A stretch of 64,000 nt of DNA, from positions 186,001 to 250,000 of the forward strand of contig CP087208.1 of the NCBI GenBank assembly GCA_020912385.1. Direction: 5' to 3'. The notes beneath the pieces are model-generated. The model was not told the origin of the DNA, did not search any database, and was given only the letters and a program-made list of their open reading frames with translations. This stretch comes from Neofusicoccum parvum. Taxonomy: Eukaryota > Ascomycota > Dothideomycetes > Botryosphaeriales > Botryosphaeriaceae. Shown one piece after another: positions 1 through 10,043 of the stretch; position 1 is the first letter of the stretch, and every line of letters starts with the position of its first letter. Both the position numbers and the translations under genes were made by a program.

Positions 1-1233
1 TTCCTGAGGATTTGGACAGTCTGAGCGCGGTGAGTGAAGGTAAGTCTTCCTCCTCTGGATGAAGCTTGAAGGGATACTGATGATGGCGCAGAGGGCTCGA
101 AACTGGTGCAGCATCTCTACCAAGCCCACAAGTTCTACAGGAACGTTGTCCGGGCAGACCATTCTCTGGCGTATCATCTTGTGCAGGCCTCTGATCACTT
201 GGCATCTCTTCTCACGTCTGCATGCAAGCAATACCAGCACCGTATAGGAGACTTGCCATCAGGCTCGAGTATCAAGGCGGTACCAAAAGGACCAATTCCT
301 CCGCCGGTACTTGCGAGGTACGAGAATGAATTGATCTCTACATTCGAGGCCGCAGCTCGGATCTTCATGTCTCTGCTCTACGGGCTGAAGAAGCTCAACT
401 CAGGGGAGTCGATTCCAGAAGAATGCGGAGCTGTAATTCACAGCTTTGTCAATAATTTTGATCTCCTGCTTGACACTCTCAAGGAGGTCACATCAACCCA
501 CGCCGCCCAGGAAGCAGCAGCTACCGAAGCCTCCACCTCAAAGAAGAGGATGAAAACTCGCATGAGTCAGAATGTCATCAGAGACACCAAACGAGAATCT
601 CTGGTGACTCGTTTGCTATCGAACTTTCTCGTAAACGTCCTCGCGGTGCCTTCTACCAACGAACCTCGACATCGAGAGCTCTTGGAAGGGTTCCTCTTCG
701 TCCTTTTCCGTCGCCTGGGGAGCCGCGTGTTCCTCTGCACATTCGGGCACGAGAAGTGCGATACTGTTGAGGGCGACATCGCGGCCTGGGTTGACCCAGA
801 AGCCCCTGAAGACACACCGCCTGACCGACAGAAGCAGATCGACCTGAGGGCTCTGGACCTTGAGCTGCCCGTATTGATCTCCCTGCTCGAGCGCGGTCTA
901 GCGGTCGCACAGCATCATATCGCGCCCTTCGAAACTCCCGGACCACGCAAGCAGATCAAAGGGTTTGTTGGCAAGCCCGGACCAAGGCCATCCTCGGAGT
1001 CATTGAGGGCTGGACTGAGTCTCGCAGCGAGGAACAAGTTGGAGCAGACCCTTGCCCGTGCCATTTTCAGGGATGAGTCAGGTGGTGATGAAATGGCGGA
1101 ATGTCTGACGATGCCGGTAAGGCAGGCGCTGATGGATCCTCCGCAGAAGACTGAGCAGGACGATGTTAAGGTGTGGTTCATGGAGAAGGTGTGGGAGCTG
1201 GTAGGCTGGCAAACGGTTCTCACACTGAGATAG
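1..1233 (+). CDS. 3' part of a conserved fungal protein of unknown function (5' end outside window)
   Basis: Two exons are visible: 1-39 (open from before the window) and 92-1233, stop TAG at 1231-1233. The 52-bp intron 40-91 has GTAAGT, a CTGAT branch motif at 77-81 and a CAG acceptor. Removing it joins the upstream frame to the long frame with no stop, giving about 393 visible residues; the GTG at 106 is not a start. The visible protein is mostly helical in character, with a basic Lys/Arg patch near visible residues 160-175 and a Cys/His pair in CTFGHEKC near residue 225. There is no signal peptide (the N-terminus is missing), no clear membrane segment and no catalytic motif that I recognise. 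Codon use is ordinary for a host gene and shows no RIP damage. I do not recognise the family and infer only that it is a real gene. Confidence 0.8.
40..91 (+). other. Spliceosomal intron in the partial gene
   Basis: GTAAGT donor, CTGAT branch motif 10 nt before the CAG acceptor, 52 bp. It contains an in-frame stop at 67-69 in the downstream frame, so the exon cannot simply read through. Confidence 0.8.
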
Positions 1234-3899
1234 GAAGAGGCGGATGTTCCTGGTATCGATAGAGAGTCTGGAGATCAATTTGCTTATTAGCACTGAAGAT
1301 TTCGTTAGGTTTTCTAGAGAAGTGCTTTTCTTCTCGGTCCACTCAGTTCTCGCGGGTTCTTGCTCTTTCCTGTAGGGAGACTTCCAAAAACCCGCTTGCT
1401 GCTCCTCAGGCCCTGCAAGAACGAACAAATATGCTAAAAATGGACTAGATGAGCCTTGATTCAAAGAGCAAGAGGATGAGGAATGATCTGCGTGGGCCTC
1501 AAAGACAAAAAGCACGGCGCATGGCCACAAGCAACGGAAAAGGGTCTCGTCGATTAAGTTTCGACAGAGAAGCTAATCGAACCTCCCATATTGAGAGACC
1601 CTCCCGTACCTGCATACCAGGGCCGGGGCTCCGATATTGCAAAATGGGTTGCCCGAAAGCAGTGTTCATCTGGACCCATTAAAGGATGGCGGATCAATAC
1701 TGTAGGGGTCTAGACGACGAAAATGAATAGGAGTCCTTCATCCACTCACACCGACATGACGAAAACAACAAGCCTCATCTCACCATCACCGCTTCCTCCC
1801 CGCGGTGTTTTTCTGACCGCCGCAAGCCCGGTCGTGGAACACGAAGCGCCATCTCAAGCACGCACGCACCGAACGTACGACAGAAGAGAATATCTCCGGT
1901 GGCGAGAGCGCTGCAATGCAAGAGAGCGTGACACATACATCGAAGTCCGCTTCGCGGCACCAACCCGCACCCCATGCCAGGAACGGGCACCGAAAGAAAA
2001 AAACAAATCATTTCTCAGCGCGTGCGCCATCCAAGGCACGTGGCGCAAGCCCGCATATGTACGTCGTGGAGTTTTGGCTGGCTCGTGGCGTTTCCTTTCC
2101 CCCTTCCCATGCTCGCTTCGCCGCGGCGGCGCATCTCCCGACCTTCGATCGAGTCAAGCCAAGCGGCTGCGCCGTGTCGAACCGTGCCAACTGGCGCCTC
2201 GGAGCGAGAACAAAGCTTTTCTCTCGGCGCCGCACCCGAGAAGGAGGCGTTTTAGGGGAGCGCTGGTGGTGGGGTCCGCCGGGATTTCTGGCCGACGTTC
2301 CTACAATGTACTGTATTGTCTCTGGGCAGCTGGCTGGCTGGCCGCTGGGCCGATGTTGCGCGCTTTCCTGGCATCCGTCGTTTACGGCTGAATGCTTCCG
2401 AGCGTGGAGTCGATGGACATACACACGCATACATACGGCAGGCGATTAGATCAAGCGGTTGTTATGCTGCGTTTCGGGTTCACGTTTGGGTTTATTGTTT
2501 CGAAAAGGCAGCCCTGCATTGTACATCGTTTTGCGGCTGCATGAACGGAAGCTAAACACGTCGATGAAGTCCGTCCCGCGGGGGTGTGGGTGAAATAATA
2601 TGGCAATGTCCGGGGCAGGGTGATTTTAGTGAAACATCTGCGGCAGCGGCTTGAGCGCGACGTTCATGCTCCCCGCCAACACCAACCGCCCACCACGCTG
2701 CTGACTGACGGTCGAACAGAAATAGCAGCGCGACTGCTGACGATCAGGGCGGACGACGTGACGCACGGAGGAAGGCCAGCGCCGCCTCACGAGCCGGCCA
2801 GACGGGGTGCGGAAAGAGCTCTGGCCCGGCGCGGGAGCAGCATCGTGTGGTGAGAGTGGGAGAGCTGTGCCGCAGAAAGGATTCTTGGTTCTAGTCCCTT
2901 TCGATTGCATGCCCGACGTGTCACAAGCATGTCCCCGTGGGGAAAGGGCGCGCGGGCAGCGTGGATTTGTGACCGAGTGATATGCAAGAGATGCGCAGAG
3001 GCGACCCGCCCGCGCGTCAGCTTCCCGAGCCGCCAGACAAGACACAGTCGGGGCCGGGATGGCCGCAGGGAATGCGGGCTGTGCTTGACTCGATAAGATT
3101 GGGGCTGCGTCGCAAGGGCAGGGCGGAGCGAGGGAGGCCGCTGCACGAAGGTTTAGCAGGCTTGGGAGCGCAGACGCGCAGATGTCGTGCGGCGCGACAG
3201 AGAGAGAGAGGCGTTGAGCAAGAAGGCGACAAGAGAATTAGTCGGGCACAGGGGCTCCGGGGCCCGATTCGAGCGCGGCGACCCCAGACTCGGGGTGTTC
3301 CCGCGGCGTGGGGATGGCGGGCTTGGTCGTGGTGCGGACGGGCTCCCTCCGCGTTGCGCAGAGCAAGTGCAGGCCGGCACCAGGCGCGCGCTAGCCTCCA
3401 GCACGCCAGGCACCGCTGCTTCACGGCCGCGCGCTGGCAGCCAGGCCGCGGCTCTTGCGCGGCGCGACATCGCACAGCAATCTGCTGTCTCGAGGCCGGC
3501 TGCGCTGCGCGTGCGTCTCGCGTCGCCGCACACAGATTGCCTGCAGAATTTACCCGCCATGGCTGTCCGGAGCGCGGTGACTGGTGACACTTTGTCGGGA
3601 GACGGCGAGTGTCACGGCAGCTCCGGCTGCTGCTCGCCGCCCTGGGCCCCGTCCAAGCGCAGGCCTGCCCGCCAGCCCGGCTAGCCCTTGCCTCTACACA
3701 CTGCCTAAGCCTGCCCGCCCCCGGCCTGCACGCCACACAGCAAACGCTCTTTAGTCCACGGCGCCCGGAGCGTGAGCTGACCTGCAGCCCACCACCGTCC
3801 TTGGCGCCCCGATGCTCGAGTTCTATACATATAGAACTGACCTCCCCGCCTGGGCCCCGGACTAGCACAGTCGAGCTCCCCCCGACCCCCACAAGCCCA
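1234..3899. other. Long GC-rich intergenic region upstream of the sugar transporter
   Basis: No gene is supported here. Several open frames exist on both strands, but they overlap each other, have no recognisable domain and lack splice structure. The last few hundred bases before 3900 are C-rich with a TATACATATA-like stretch near 3821-3830, plausible core promoter or leader for the transporter. GC-rich hexamers resembling CreA sites occur, but in sequence this GC-rich they are not informative. Confidence 0.6.
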
Positions 3900-5735
3900 A
3901 TGGATACCAAGGACGTCGCTCTGCACCGCGAGCAGTCGGTACGCCGCCCTTCCCCGCCCGTGTGACCGAAGCTGACCGCCCACAGCTCGACGAGAAGGCC
4001 AATGTCACTGCCGTCAAGGAGATCACCGGCAATGAGGCCTTCAACGAGGCCCTGCTCAAGGAGCCGCCGCAGCCCTTCAACGGCGCCAGCATTGTGCTGT
4101 ACCTGTGCTGCCTGGTCGGCTTCTTCTGCTCGACCATGAACGGCTACGACGGCTCGCTGCTGAACGGCCTGCTCATGAGCGACGACTTCAAGGCCTACTT
4201 TGGCGGCTCCGACAAGGGCATCTGGGCCGGCATCGTGACTGCCATGTACCAGATCGGCTCTGTCGTCGCCCTGCCCTTCGTCGGCCCGGCCATCGACAAC
4301 TTTGGCCGCAAGGGCGGCATGTTCATCGGCGCCCTGATCATCGTCATCGGAACCGTCATCAATGCCACCACCATGTTCACCGCCAGCATCGGCCAGTTCG
4401 AGGCCGGCCGCTTCATCCTCGGCTTCGGCGTGTCCATCGCCACGGCGGCTGGGCCCATGTACGTTGTCGAGGTCACGCACCCGGCGTACCGCGGAGGTAG
4501 TGCTCCCGTTCCCTGCAAATCGTGAGCTGTTGCTGATTGCCGTCTAGTCATGACCGCCCTGTACAACACATTCTGGTTCACCGGCTCCATCCTGGCTGCC
4601 GGTGCTGTCCGTGGTTCCCTGGACAGCACGCTCAAGCACAACTGGGTCATCCCCGTCTGGCTTCAGCTGCTCTTCTCCGGACTCATCGTGCTCTTTGTTT
4701 ACTTCCTCCCCGAGTCGCCGCGTTGGCTGTACGTCAACAACAAGCGCGAGCAGTGCCGCGACATCCTGACCAAGTACCACGGCAATGGCAACGAGAACAG
4801 CATCTGGGTTTCCCTGCAGCTTCGCGAGTACGAGGAGTACCTCGAGATGGATGGTGCCGACAAGAGGTGGTGGGATTACCGTGCTTTGTTCAGGGACCGC
4901 GCGTCGAGATACCGCATCGCCTGCAACATTGTTATCTCCATCTTCGGCCAGTGGGCTGGGAACGGTTTGTCGTCTCCGCACCGACTTGATATGATTTCTT
5001 CTGACATGCCTGGCAGCCGTCTTGACCTACTTCATGTCCGCACTCCTCGAGTCCGCCGGCTACACCACCGAAGTCAGCAAGGCCAACATCAACCTCTTCT
5101 ACTCCTGCGAACAGTTCCTCATCGCCGTCGCTGGTGCACTCTGTGTTGACAAGATCGGCCGTCGCCCGCTTCTGCTCGGTGCCATGCTCGGCTGCTCCCT
5201 CGTTTGGGTTGGCATGACCATCGCCACCTCGCAATTCGACAAGACTGGCAGTACCGATGCATCCAAGGCCGCCACCGCCATGATCTTCCTGTTCGGCGCT
5301 GTTTTCAGTTTCGGTGTCACGCCTCTCCAGGCATTGTACCCCGTCGAGGTTCTCAGCTTCGAGATGCGTGCTAAGGGAATGGCCTTCTCCAGCTTTGCTC
5401 TCAACGCTGGTAAGTTTTCGTACCCTTGCTCTTTCTCAACCCACAACGCTAACGTTTTCTCTCCCACAGCCATGCTTCTCAACCAATTCGCCTGGCCCGT
5501 CTCGATGGAGAAGATCGGCTGGCGCACGTACATCATTTTCGTTATCTGGGATTCCATCCAGGCCGGCGTCATCTACTTCTTCATCCCCGAGACCAAGAAC
5601 CGCACCCTCGAGGAGCTCGACGACATCTTCCATGCCAAGAACCCCACCAAGGCCTCGCTGCAGAAGCGCAAGGTTGCTCTCGATGCGAACGCCAATGTTG
5701 TCGGCGTCGAGCCCTTGGACAGCGATAGTGCGTAG
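3900..5735 (+). CDS. MFS sugar transporter, lactose/cellobiose permease-like
   Basis: Proton-symport-type sugar uptake carrier of the plasma membrane (Major Facilitator Superfamily, sugar porter family). Exons: 3900-3938, 3986-4496, 4548-4964, 5017-5409, 5470-5735; introns of 47, 51, 52 and 60 bp, each with GT-AG ends and a branch-like motif in at least the first three. The splice is in frame throughout and gives 541 residues, normal for the family. Visible hallmarks: DNFGRKGG after TM2 (about residues 117-124), GRFILGFG, PESPRW after TM6 (238-243), GRRPLL in the second half, and PETKNRTLEE at the C-terminal end (493-502). The hydrophobic pattern fits 12 membrane segments. The start at 3900 is chosen because it is the only ATG that splices into the frame. 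The overall pattern resembles fungal lactose/cellobiose (LAC12-type) permeases; the substrate is inference. No sugar-hydrolase neighbour supports it. Confidence 0.93.
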
Positions 5736-6388
5736 ACGTTTGTCGTTTGAAACGACGACGGGGAATCGGTCGTGTTTTCGTTTCTGCATGAGATGACGGA
5801 ATTGTTGAGGGCGTTACGAACATTTTCTTTAATGAACCATTGGGATGATGGGTTTTTGCTGCTTCGCTTAGAGAGAAATCCCGCCGAGGGGCTATATATC
5901 CACAAATCAGTTTTTCTTATTCTCCCTGAAGAAGTTTTTTACCTGATGAGCAGAGCGGTTTTTCTTTTCTTCGTCGGCCCATGTTGGCGTTTCATTTGCT
6001 TTTCCTTTCGCGCTCGAGCTCTCGGCGCCACACGCACGCACTGTTTGTTTCCTTCTTCCCGCGAACGGGAGGTTTGACTCGTGTTTTTCATGCGTAGCGT
6101 CCGCGGGTAAGGAGAAAAAAAAGGCCAAGCCCCGCACCCGCCGTCCAACCAATCGACCCGCGAAGCAAGGCCTTCCTTCGAGCAAACAAACAGATCCACC
6201 GTTCCCTGCCGCAGCAGCAGCAGCCGCTAAGGTTCCAGACCCCGTCGGTCCTTTCCATCGTCGCACGGATCGCCTCCCTCACCTCACCTCTCCACCAACG
6301 CCTCCGTCCGTCTCCACACCCGCGAAAAAAAAAAGGAAACGCCCAACAACCGGACCTTCACATGCTCTCTTTTCGCTTCGGATTTATG
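5736..6388. other. Intergenic region between transporter and tRNA-Ser
   Basis: Contains the transporter 3' untranslated region and then the 3' flank of the tRNA gene. No supported gene; the open frames on both strands are low-complexity. Confidence 0.6.
6325..6334 (-). terminator. Possible RNA polymerase III terminator (T10 on minus strand)
   Basis: A run of ten A on the plus strand is a T10 tract about 55 nt downstream of the tRNA-Ser(CGA) 3' end, and is the first T run of four or more I find there. The distance is long, so the assignment is tentative. Confidence 0.4.
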
Positions 6389-6531
6389 CGACACAGACAA
6401 GATTCGAACTTGCGCGGCCGAAGCCATGTGATATCTGATTTATCTCGACGGCGTCGGGTCCTTCCCTTGGGGGGGAGGGGACGGTGGTCGGAGATTCGAG
6501 TCACACCCTTTAACCACTCAGGCACTGTGCC
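6389..6531 (-). tRNA. tRNA-Ser(CGA) with a 62-nt intron
   Basis: Read on the minus strand from 6531. The acceptor stem GGCACAG pairs with CTGTGTC (one G-U), discriminator G73 at 6389. The D stem is CCT/AGG and the D loop contains GAGTGGTTAA. The anticodon stem TGTGA pairs with TCACA around the loop CTCGAA plus A38, giving anticodon CGA at 6496-6498. The variable arm GGC-TTCG-GCC is the class II arm expected of Ser, and the T arm is GCAAG-TTCGAAT-CTTGT. The intron at 6433-6494 lies directly after position 37, the canonical site. Known biology: an intron in tRNA-Ser(CGA) is common in fungi. The intron is unusually long and contains a C-rich tract. Confidence 0.9.
6433..6494 (-). other. Intron of tRNA-Ser(CGA)
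   Basis: 62 nt placed after nucleotide 37 of the tRNA. On the plus strand it contains a G7-A-G4 tract. Removing it restores a complete anticodon arm. Confidence 0.8.
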
Positions 6532-7055
6532 GGGTTTTTTCTCGGAGGGGAGAGAAGGTGGAAGCGGTTGTGGGTGCTGCTTGATGCCGGGATTTTTGGG
6601 CGGGTGGGATTATGTAGGCTGGGGAAGGGGAGGTGGTGGGGAGGGGGGAGTGCATGGGGTGTGACTGGAGCTGTGGGGAGGGCGGCAGCGTGATGGCTGT
6701 GGGCAAGAAGGGGGGAGGTTTGTGAGAGACTACTGGAGGGTGGTAGAGACATGGGATGATCTTTTGTTTACATTATGTGAAGGGGTGTGAGTAGGTTCGA
6801 TAAATGCATAGAAAAGCAACGTCCAAGGAACCCTTAGACCCGTGGACGCGCTGTAGAGTGCATCCTATCAAGTTGATCTCTCTGCTTTACACTTCATTGT
6901 GGGTCTCGGAGGCAATTCACTTTTCAAGGTCAAAAGTTCACGTTGTATCCCATGTATAGCCCTAAGTCTTCGTGTGCTCGCTTGTGTCCCCCCTGCTCCC
7001 GTTTGAGCTCTAACCAGAATCTACAATGGGAGCCGGGGCAAGTGAGCCTGAAAGG
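6532..7055. other. Intergenic; G-rich tract upstream of tRNA-Ser(CGA)
   Basis: From about 6536 to 6740 the plus strand is strongly purine/G-rich with many GGG and GGGG runs. After that the sequence is unremarkable. No gene is supported. Confidence 0.5.
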
Positions 7056-7168
7056 TAGGCCAATCTGTATGTAAAATACTTTGGATTCTCTACCTAAGCA
7101 TACGAGTAGCCGTCACACAATTTGATGGCGCAGAGATTTCACCCCCCATTTTACATACAGATGGCCTA
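7056..7168. mobile_element. MITE-like element, 109 bp, TA target duplication
   Basis: Terminal inverted repeats at 7056-7077 and 7148-7168 agree over 21 of 22 positions with one single-base gap. The outermost TA on each side (7056-7057, 7167-7168) fits a TA target-site duplication, leaving a 109-bp element (7058-7166). TA duplications are typical of Tc1/mariner-type elements. It has no coding capacity, so this would be a non-autonomous copy. Seen: the inverted repeat. Inferred: that it is a transposon. Confidence 0.6.
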
Positions 7169-7303
7169 GCTCTCTCGCTTACTTAGTGCCGCACTAGCAG
7201 CACTTACCCGGCGACCCTGGTACAAACGTCCAAAAATCAAGCCCCTACAATCCCCGCCACAACCGACTACTCTCCATCTATGCAGGACGGACAGCACAAA
7301 CGC

Positions 7304-7309
7304 AAAAAA
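7304..7309 (-). terminator. RNA polymerase III terminator of tRNA-Ser(AGA)
   Basis: Six A on the plus strand give T6 on the transcribed strand, 9 nt after the tRNA 3' end. Confidence 0.75.
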
Positions 7310-7318
7310 GATATATTG

Positions 7319-7399
7319 CGACGCCGGCAGGACTCGAACCTGCGCTCCCGAAGGAAACAGATTTCTAGTCTGTCGCGTTAACCACTCCGCCACAGCGCC
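7319..7399 (-). tRNA. tRNA-Ser(AGA)
   Basis: Read on the minus strand from 7399. The acceptor GGCGCTG pairs with CGGCGTC (two G-U pairs) and the discriminator is G73 at 7319. D stem GCG/CGC, anticodon stem ACAGA/TCTGT, loop CTAGAAA with anticodon AGA (7364-7366, read as IGA). The variable arm TCC-TTCG-GGA is the class II arm of Ser, and the T arm is GCAGG-TTCGAGT-CCTGC. There is no intron. It lies about 790 bp from the tRNA-Ser(CGA) gene on the same strand. Confidence 0.95.
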
Positions 7400-7703
7400 T
7401 TTTGTATGGTTGTGGTGAAAGTGCGGATGGCGGTAAAACAATATAAAAGCCATCATAGCCGTTCTCCGGCACTTGGATCCGTGCAGGGTCGTCATGAGGC
7501 TCTGGGTTGTTCCAGAGGTAGGAAAACTCATGAAAGATCTTTGCAAGGGTGTGGCTTGGGTCAATTCGTGAGAGCCACGGTGGCCTGTTTGTTTTATAAT
7601 TTTTCCTGAAAACTCGACGACCAAGCTCTGCTTCAGGGGTACGAGGTCGGTTCAGATAGATCCCTTTCACACATGGGCAGTTGAAGCATTCGTCCGTACG
7701 CAA
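7400..7703 (-). pseudogene. Possible gene fragment, unknown
   Basis: About 100 codons are open on the minus strand from ATG at 7703 down into the tRNA-Ser(AGA) gene, where the reading becomes meaningless. The residue composition looks protein-like (for example LNRPRTPEAELGRR, and a WLSRIDPSHTLAKIF stretch), unlike the other intergenic frames, but I recognise no family. The first part lies inside the left arm of an inverted duplication. It could be a remnant of a host gene or chance. Confidence 0.25.
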
Positions 7704-7801
7704 ATGCGCAGCAAAAGGAGTGTCAGTTGCGTCCGTATGAATGCTCCAACTGGCCGTGTGTGACAGGGACGCGTTGCAATACTATCCGAACCGACCTCGT
7801 A
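7640..7801. repeat. Imperfect inverted duplication (about 65-75 bp arms)
   Basis: The left arm 7640-7703 and right arm about 7728-7801 are inverted copies. The inner 37 bp match at roughly 31 positions, the outer part (ACGAGGTCGGTT with following bases) matches almost perfectly, and the right arm has about 11 extra bases between the two blocks. The loop is about 24 bp. Confidence 0.65.
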
Positions 7802-8192
7802 GTTTGGGATCCGGGTTGGTGATCTGGAGAAAGTACTTCTCGGCCCGACCCCCGGCCGATTGTGGTTCGACAGCGGCTGTTCTTTTGTACTTCGGAACAC
7901 GTAACAAACCTTCCTCAACACACCTTCATTTCGTGACACGACTTAGCTGCACAGGCATCGGTCCTCAGGGATCAACACAACACGATGGGACTTATGTGTT
8001 GCAGTCTGAAGTATGAAATAGTCACACTTCATTGAACAAGTCAAGCACTGGAAATCTCGTGGGCATCTTCGTCTACACAGCATGAATACATTTTGTAGGT
8101 CTTAAAGTCAACTTCCTTCCTGAGATTCTCTTTCTCCTTCGCCCATTTTATCAATTTGGGTATTCCTCTTTTTTGTTACCATCTGGTTTCAT

Positions 8193-9376
8193 CTAGGCTT
8201 TTTGTTCGTACTTATCCAAATCACCGTACGTCTCACTCAACCTCTTCGCCAAGTAGTCCCCACTTAGCACACCTGGATACTTCCTCTGCCCCTCCTCATA
8301 CGTCCCCGGAATGGCCTCGATGTTCTTGTCGAAATCCGGATTGCAGAAGTAAGCGACACTGTACCTGGCCGGATACTTCTCGAGCTTCTCCTGGCCGGGC
8401 TTAAGCGGCGGTTCGACCACGCGGTGCTTGGTGCTCTTGATGGTATCGTTGGCCCAGCGTTCCAGCAAGTCTCCGGCATTGACGACGATGGTGTCCGGGA
8501 TAGGGGTTGCGTCGACGAACGTGCCCTTCGGAGACAAGACCTGCAGGCCGCCGCGGTCGTCCTGGAAAAGCAAGGTGAGAGAGCCTACACAGTCATCGAC
8601 AAGTCAGCGGCCATCCCACCCGGCCCTCAAAACCCAACGCACCGTAGTCCGAATGCTCGCCCGCCCTGACCTGCTCCTTCCCATCACTCCTCTGAAACAC
8701 GCCCTTCTCCACCTCCGGATAATGCAGCAACCTCAACGTGTTGTCGCCCCTCGCGGTGTACTCATCGAACCAGCCCTCATCCAGCCCCATGCCCAGCGCA
8801 ACCGCCCTCATCACGCTCCGATGCAGCTCCTTGCACTGCGCAAAAAACGCCTCCATCACAGCCCTAAACGCCCTCCCCTCCTCATCGTACGCATCCGGCC
8901 ACATATTCGGACACCCCTCCTCGCCCTCACGCCCGATCTCCAGGCTCTCCTTCAGGTCGGGCACCTGTGCGCGCAGGGCGTCGACGTCGCCGGCGAAGTC
9001 GGCGCGCGTGACCTTCTCGCGGCCGTGGGCGACGTAGCCGCGGTTGGCGCGCGGGCTGTACCACGCCAGCGGGTCCTTCTGGCGCTGCGGGCGCGCGAAG
9101 AAGCCGGCCGAGTGCGCGAACACGGCGCGCACCGTCGCCGCCGCCACGCCGTGGTTGCGCAGGTACACGAAGCCCGCGCGCTGGAAGCCGTCGAGGAGCG
9201 CGGCCGCGGCGTTGAGGCGCGCGGCTGGGTCGCCGGAGGTGAATTGGGAGAAGTCGATGAGCTGGGTGAGGGGTGGGGTGAGCGGGATGGGCTTGTGGGA
9301 GTTGGTGGTGGTGGGGACGCACGGGGATGAAGAGGTCGTCTTTCTCGACGGCTGAGTCGACTTGGATGGGCGCCAT
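8193..9376 (-). CDS. 2-oxoglutarate/Fe(II)-dependent oxygenase, isopenicillin-N-synthase-like fold
   Basis: Exons on the minus strand: 9376-9323, 9261-8643, 8584-8193; introns 9262-9322 (61 bp, GTGCGT...CAG with a CTCAC branch motif) and 8585-8642 (58 bp, GTGCGT...TAG). The splice gives 354 residues. The first splice joins LFIP to LIDFSQF, rebuilding the conserved IPLIDFS N-terminus of the family, which supports both the ATG at 9376 and the intron. The second rebuilds HSDYGSLTLL. The iron ligands are His221, Asp223 (HSD) and His278; Arg298 and Ser300 (RYS) form the 2-oxoglutarate-binding RxS. The N-terminal DIOX_N-type region has GFVYLRNHGV. Expected activity is oxidation of a small molecule with 2-oxoglutarate and O2 in the cytosol; the substrate is unknown. 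No secondary-metabolite neighbours are visible. The start codon lies about 445 bp from the transposon island. Confidence 0.9.
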
Positions 9377-9808
9377 GGTGGTGATGCGGCGGCGGCAGGA
9401 TGTGCAAGCACGCTGAGTCGTGGAGCGCTGATCAGGGTCCTGGTGATGCGCGGAGGAGCGGATACCAGCAGCGGCGGCGGTGGTGGTGGGCAGGCTATAT
9501 GGGCGGCGCAGGATATCAACACCCACCCGCCGCGGGCGTATCAGGAGACAGGCGCGGCGCAATGAGAGCATCCTGCACGATAAAGTTCCTGACTGGCTGA
9601 GCTTAACGGAGTGAGGCCATCGGCGACCGCCGCGGTGGCTCCGAAACGGGGAAGCTGGTGGGCGATAAGGGTGCGGGGCTTATCGCGGGGCTGCGGAGTA
9701 CGGTGGGCCGGGACTGGGTCCGCGCCACCTGGCATAAAGGGTCAACCCTACTAAACTTCTATCCCACTTTTCTAACGCTATAATATTACTATTTATTAAG
9801 CTACTTAC
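9377..9808. other. Oxygenase upstream region and edge of the transposon island
   Basis: The GC-rich promoter side of the oxygenase runs to about 9740, where composition changes abruptly to AT-rich, TpA-rich sequence. No gene is seen. Confidence 0.6.
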
Positions 9809-9822
9809 TAGTCTATTATATA
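9809..9822. repeat. Target-site copy TAGTCTATTATATA beside LINE A
   Basis: The 14 bp next to the 3' tail of LINE A recur, inverted, at 51767-51780 next to the 5' end of LINE C. Each LINE lacks this sequence at its other end. See the inversion finding. Confidence 0.75.
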
Positions 9823-10043
9823 GATAGATAAATTCATTTCTTCCCGATATAGCTCCCTTACGGGTCCATGCGGGGTTGGCTATCTGTAGTTATTTTACAC
9901 GAGGGGGAAAACCTTTTCGCCTAGCAAAAACCCCTCCTCTCGATCTGGGCATGATGTCTAATTCTGGTTCTGTTTTCCCTTCTTACCGGTAGCGGCTGCT
10001 GTGGCAGCCCTATATTCACCTACTAGCCCTATCCCTTTAGTCC

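Larger units (their letters stand above)
7400..8192. other. Intergenic; contains an inverted duplication and a coding-like stretch
   Basis: Holds the inverted repeat at 7640-7801 and, on the minus strand, an open stretch 7400-7703 (see separate entries). From 7802 to 8192 I see nothing I can name apart from the 3' untranslated part of the oxygenase. Confidence 0.5.

Noticed and set aside
1723..2449. Overlapping open frames of 140-222 codons on both strands
   Set aside because: No domain, no splice sites forming a longer gene, Arg/Pro-rich composition typical of chance frames.
3600..3899. CreA (SYGGRG) sites before the sugar transporter
   Set aside because: Matches exist, but in C/G-rich sequence they are expected by chance.
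3017..4480. 487-codon open frame on the minus strand over the transporter and its upstream region
   Set aside because: Antisense shadow in GC-rich DNA. It runs through transporter exons and an intron, and its residue content is Arg/Ala/Gly-rich low complexity.
7166..7624. 152-codon minus-strand frame
   Set aside because: Runs through the tRNA-Ser(AGA) gene and is another frame of the same stretch.
8428..9355. Plus-strand frame of 300 codons over the oxygenase
   Set aside because: Antisense to the oxygenase, whose splice structure and HxD...H, RxS motifs are clear.
8593..9522. Oxygenase start upstream at 9522 in the continuous frame
   Set aside because: It adds a Pro/Ser-rich tail with no family resemblance. 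The spliced start at 9376 rebuilds the conserved IPLIDFS N-terminus.
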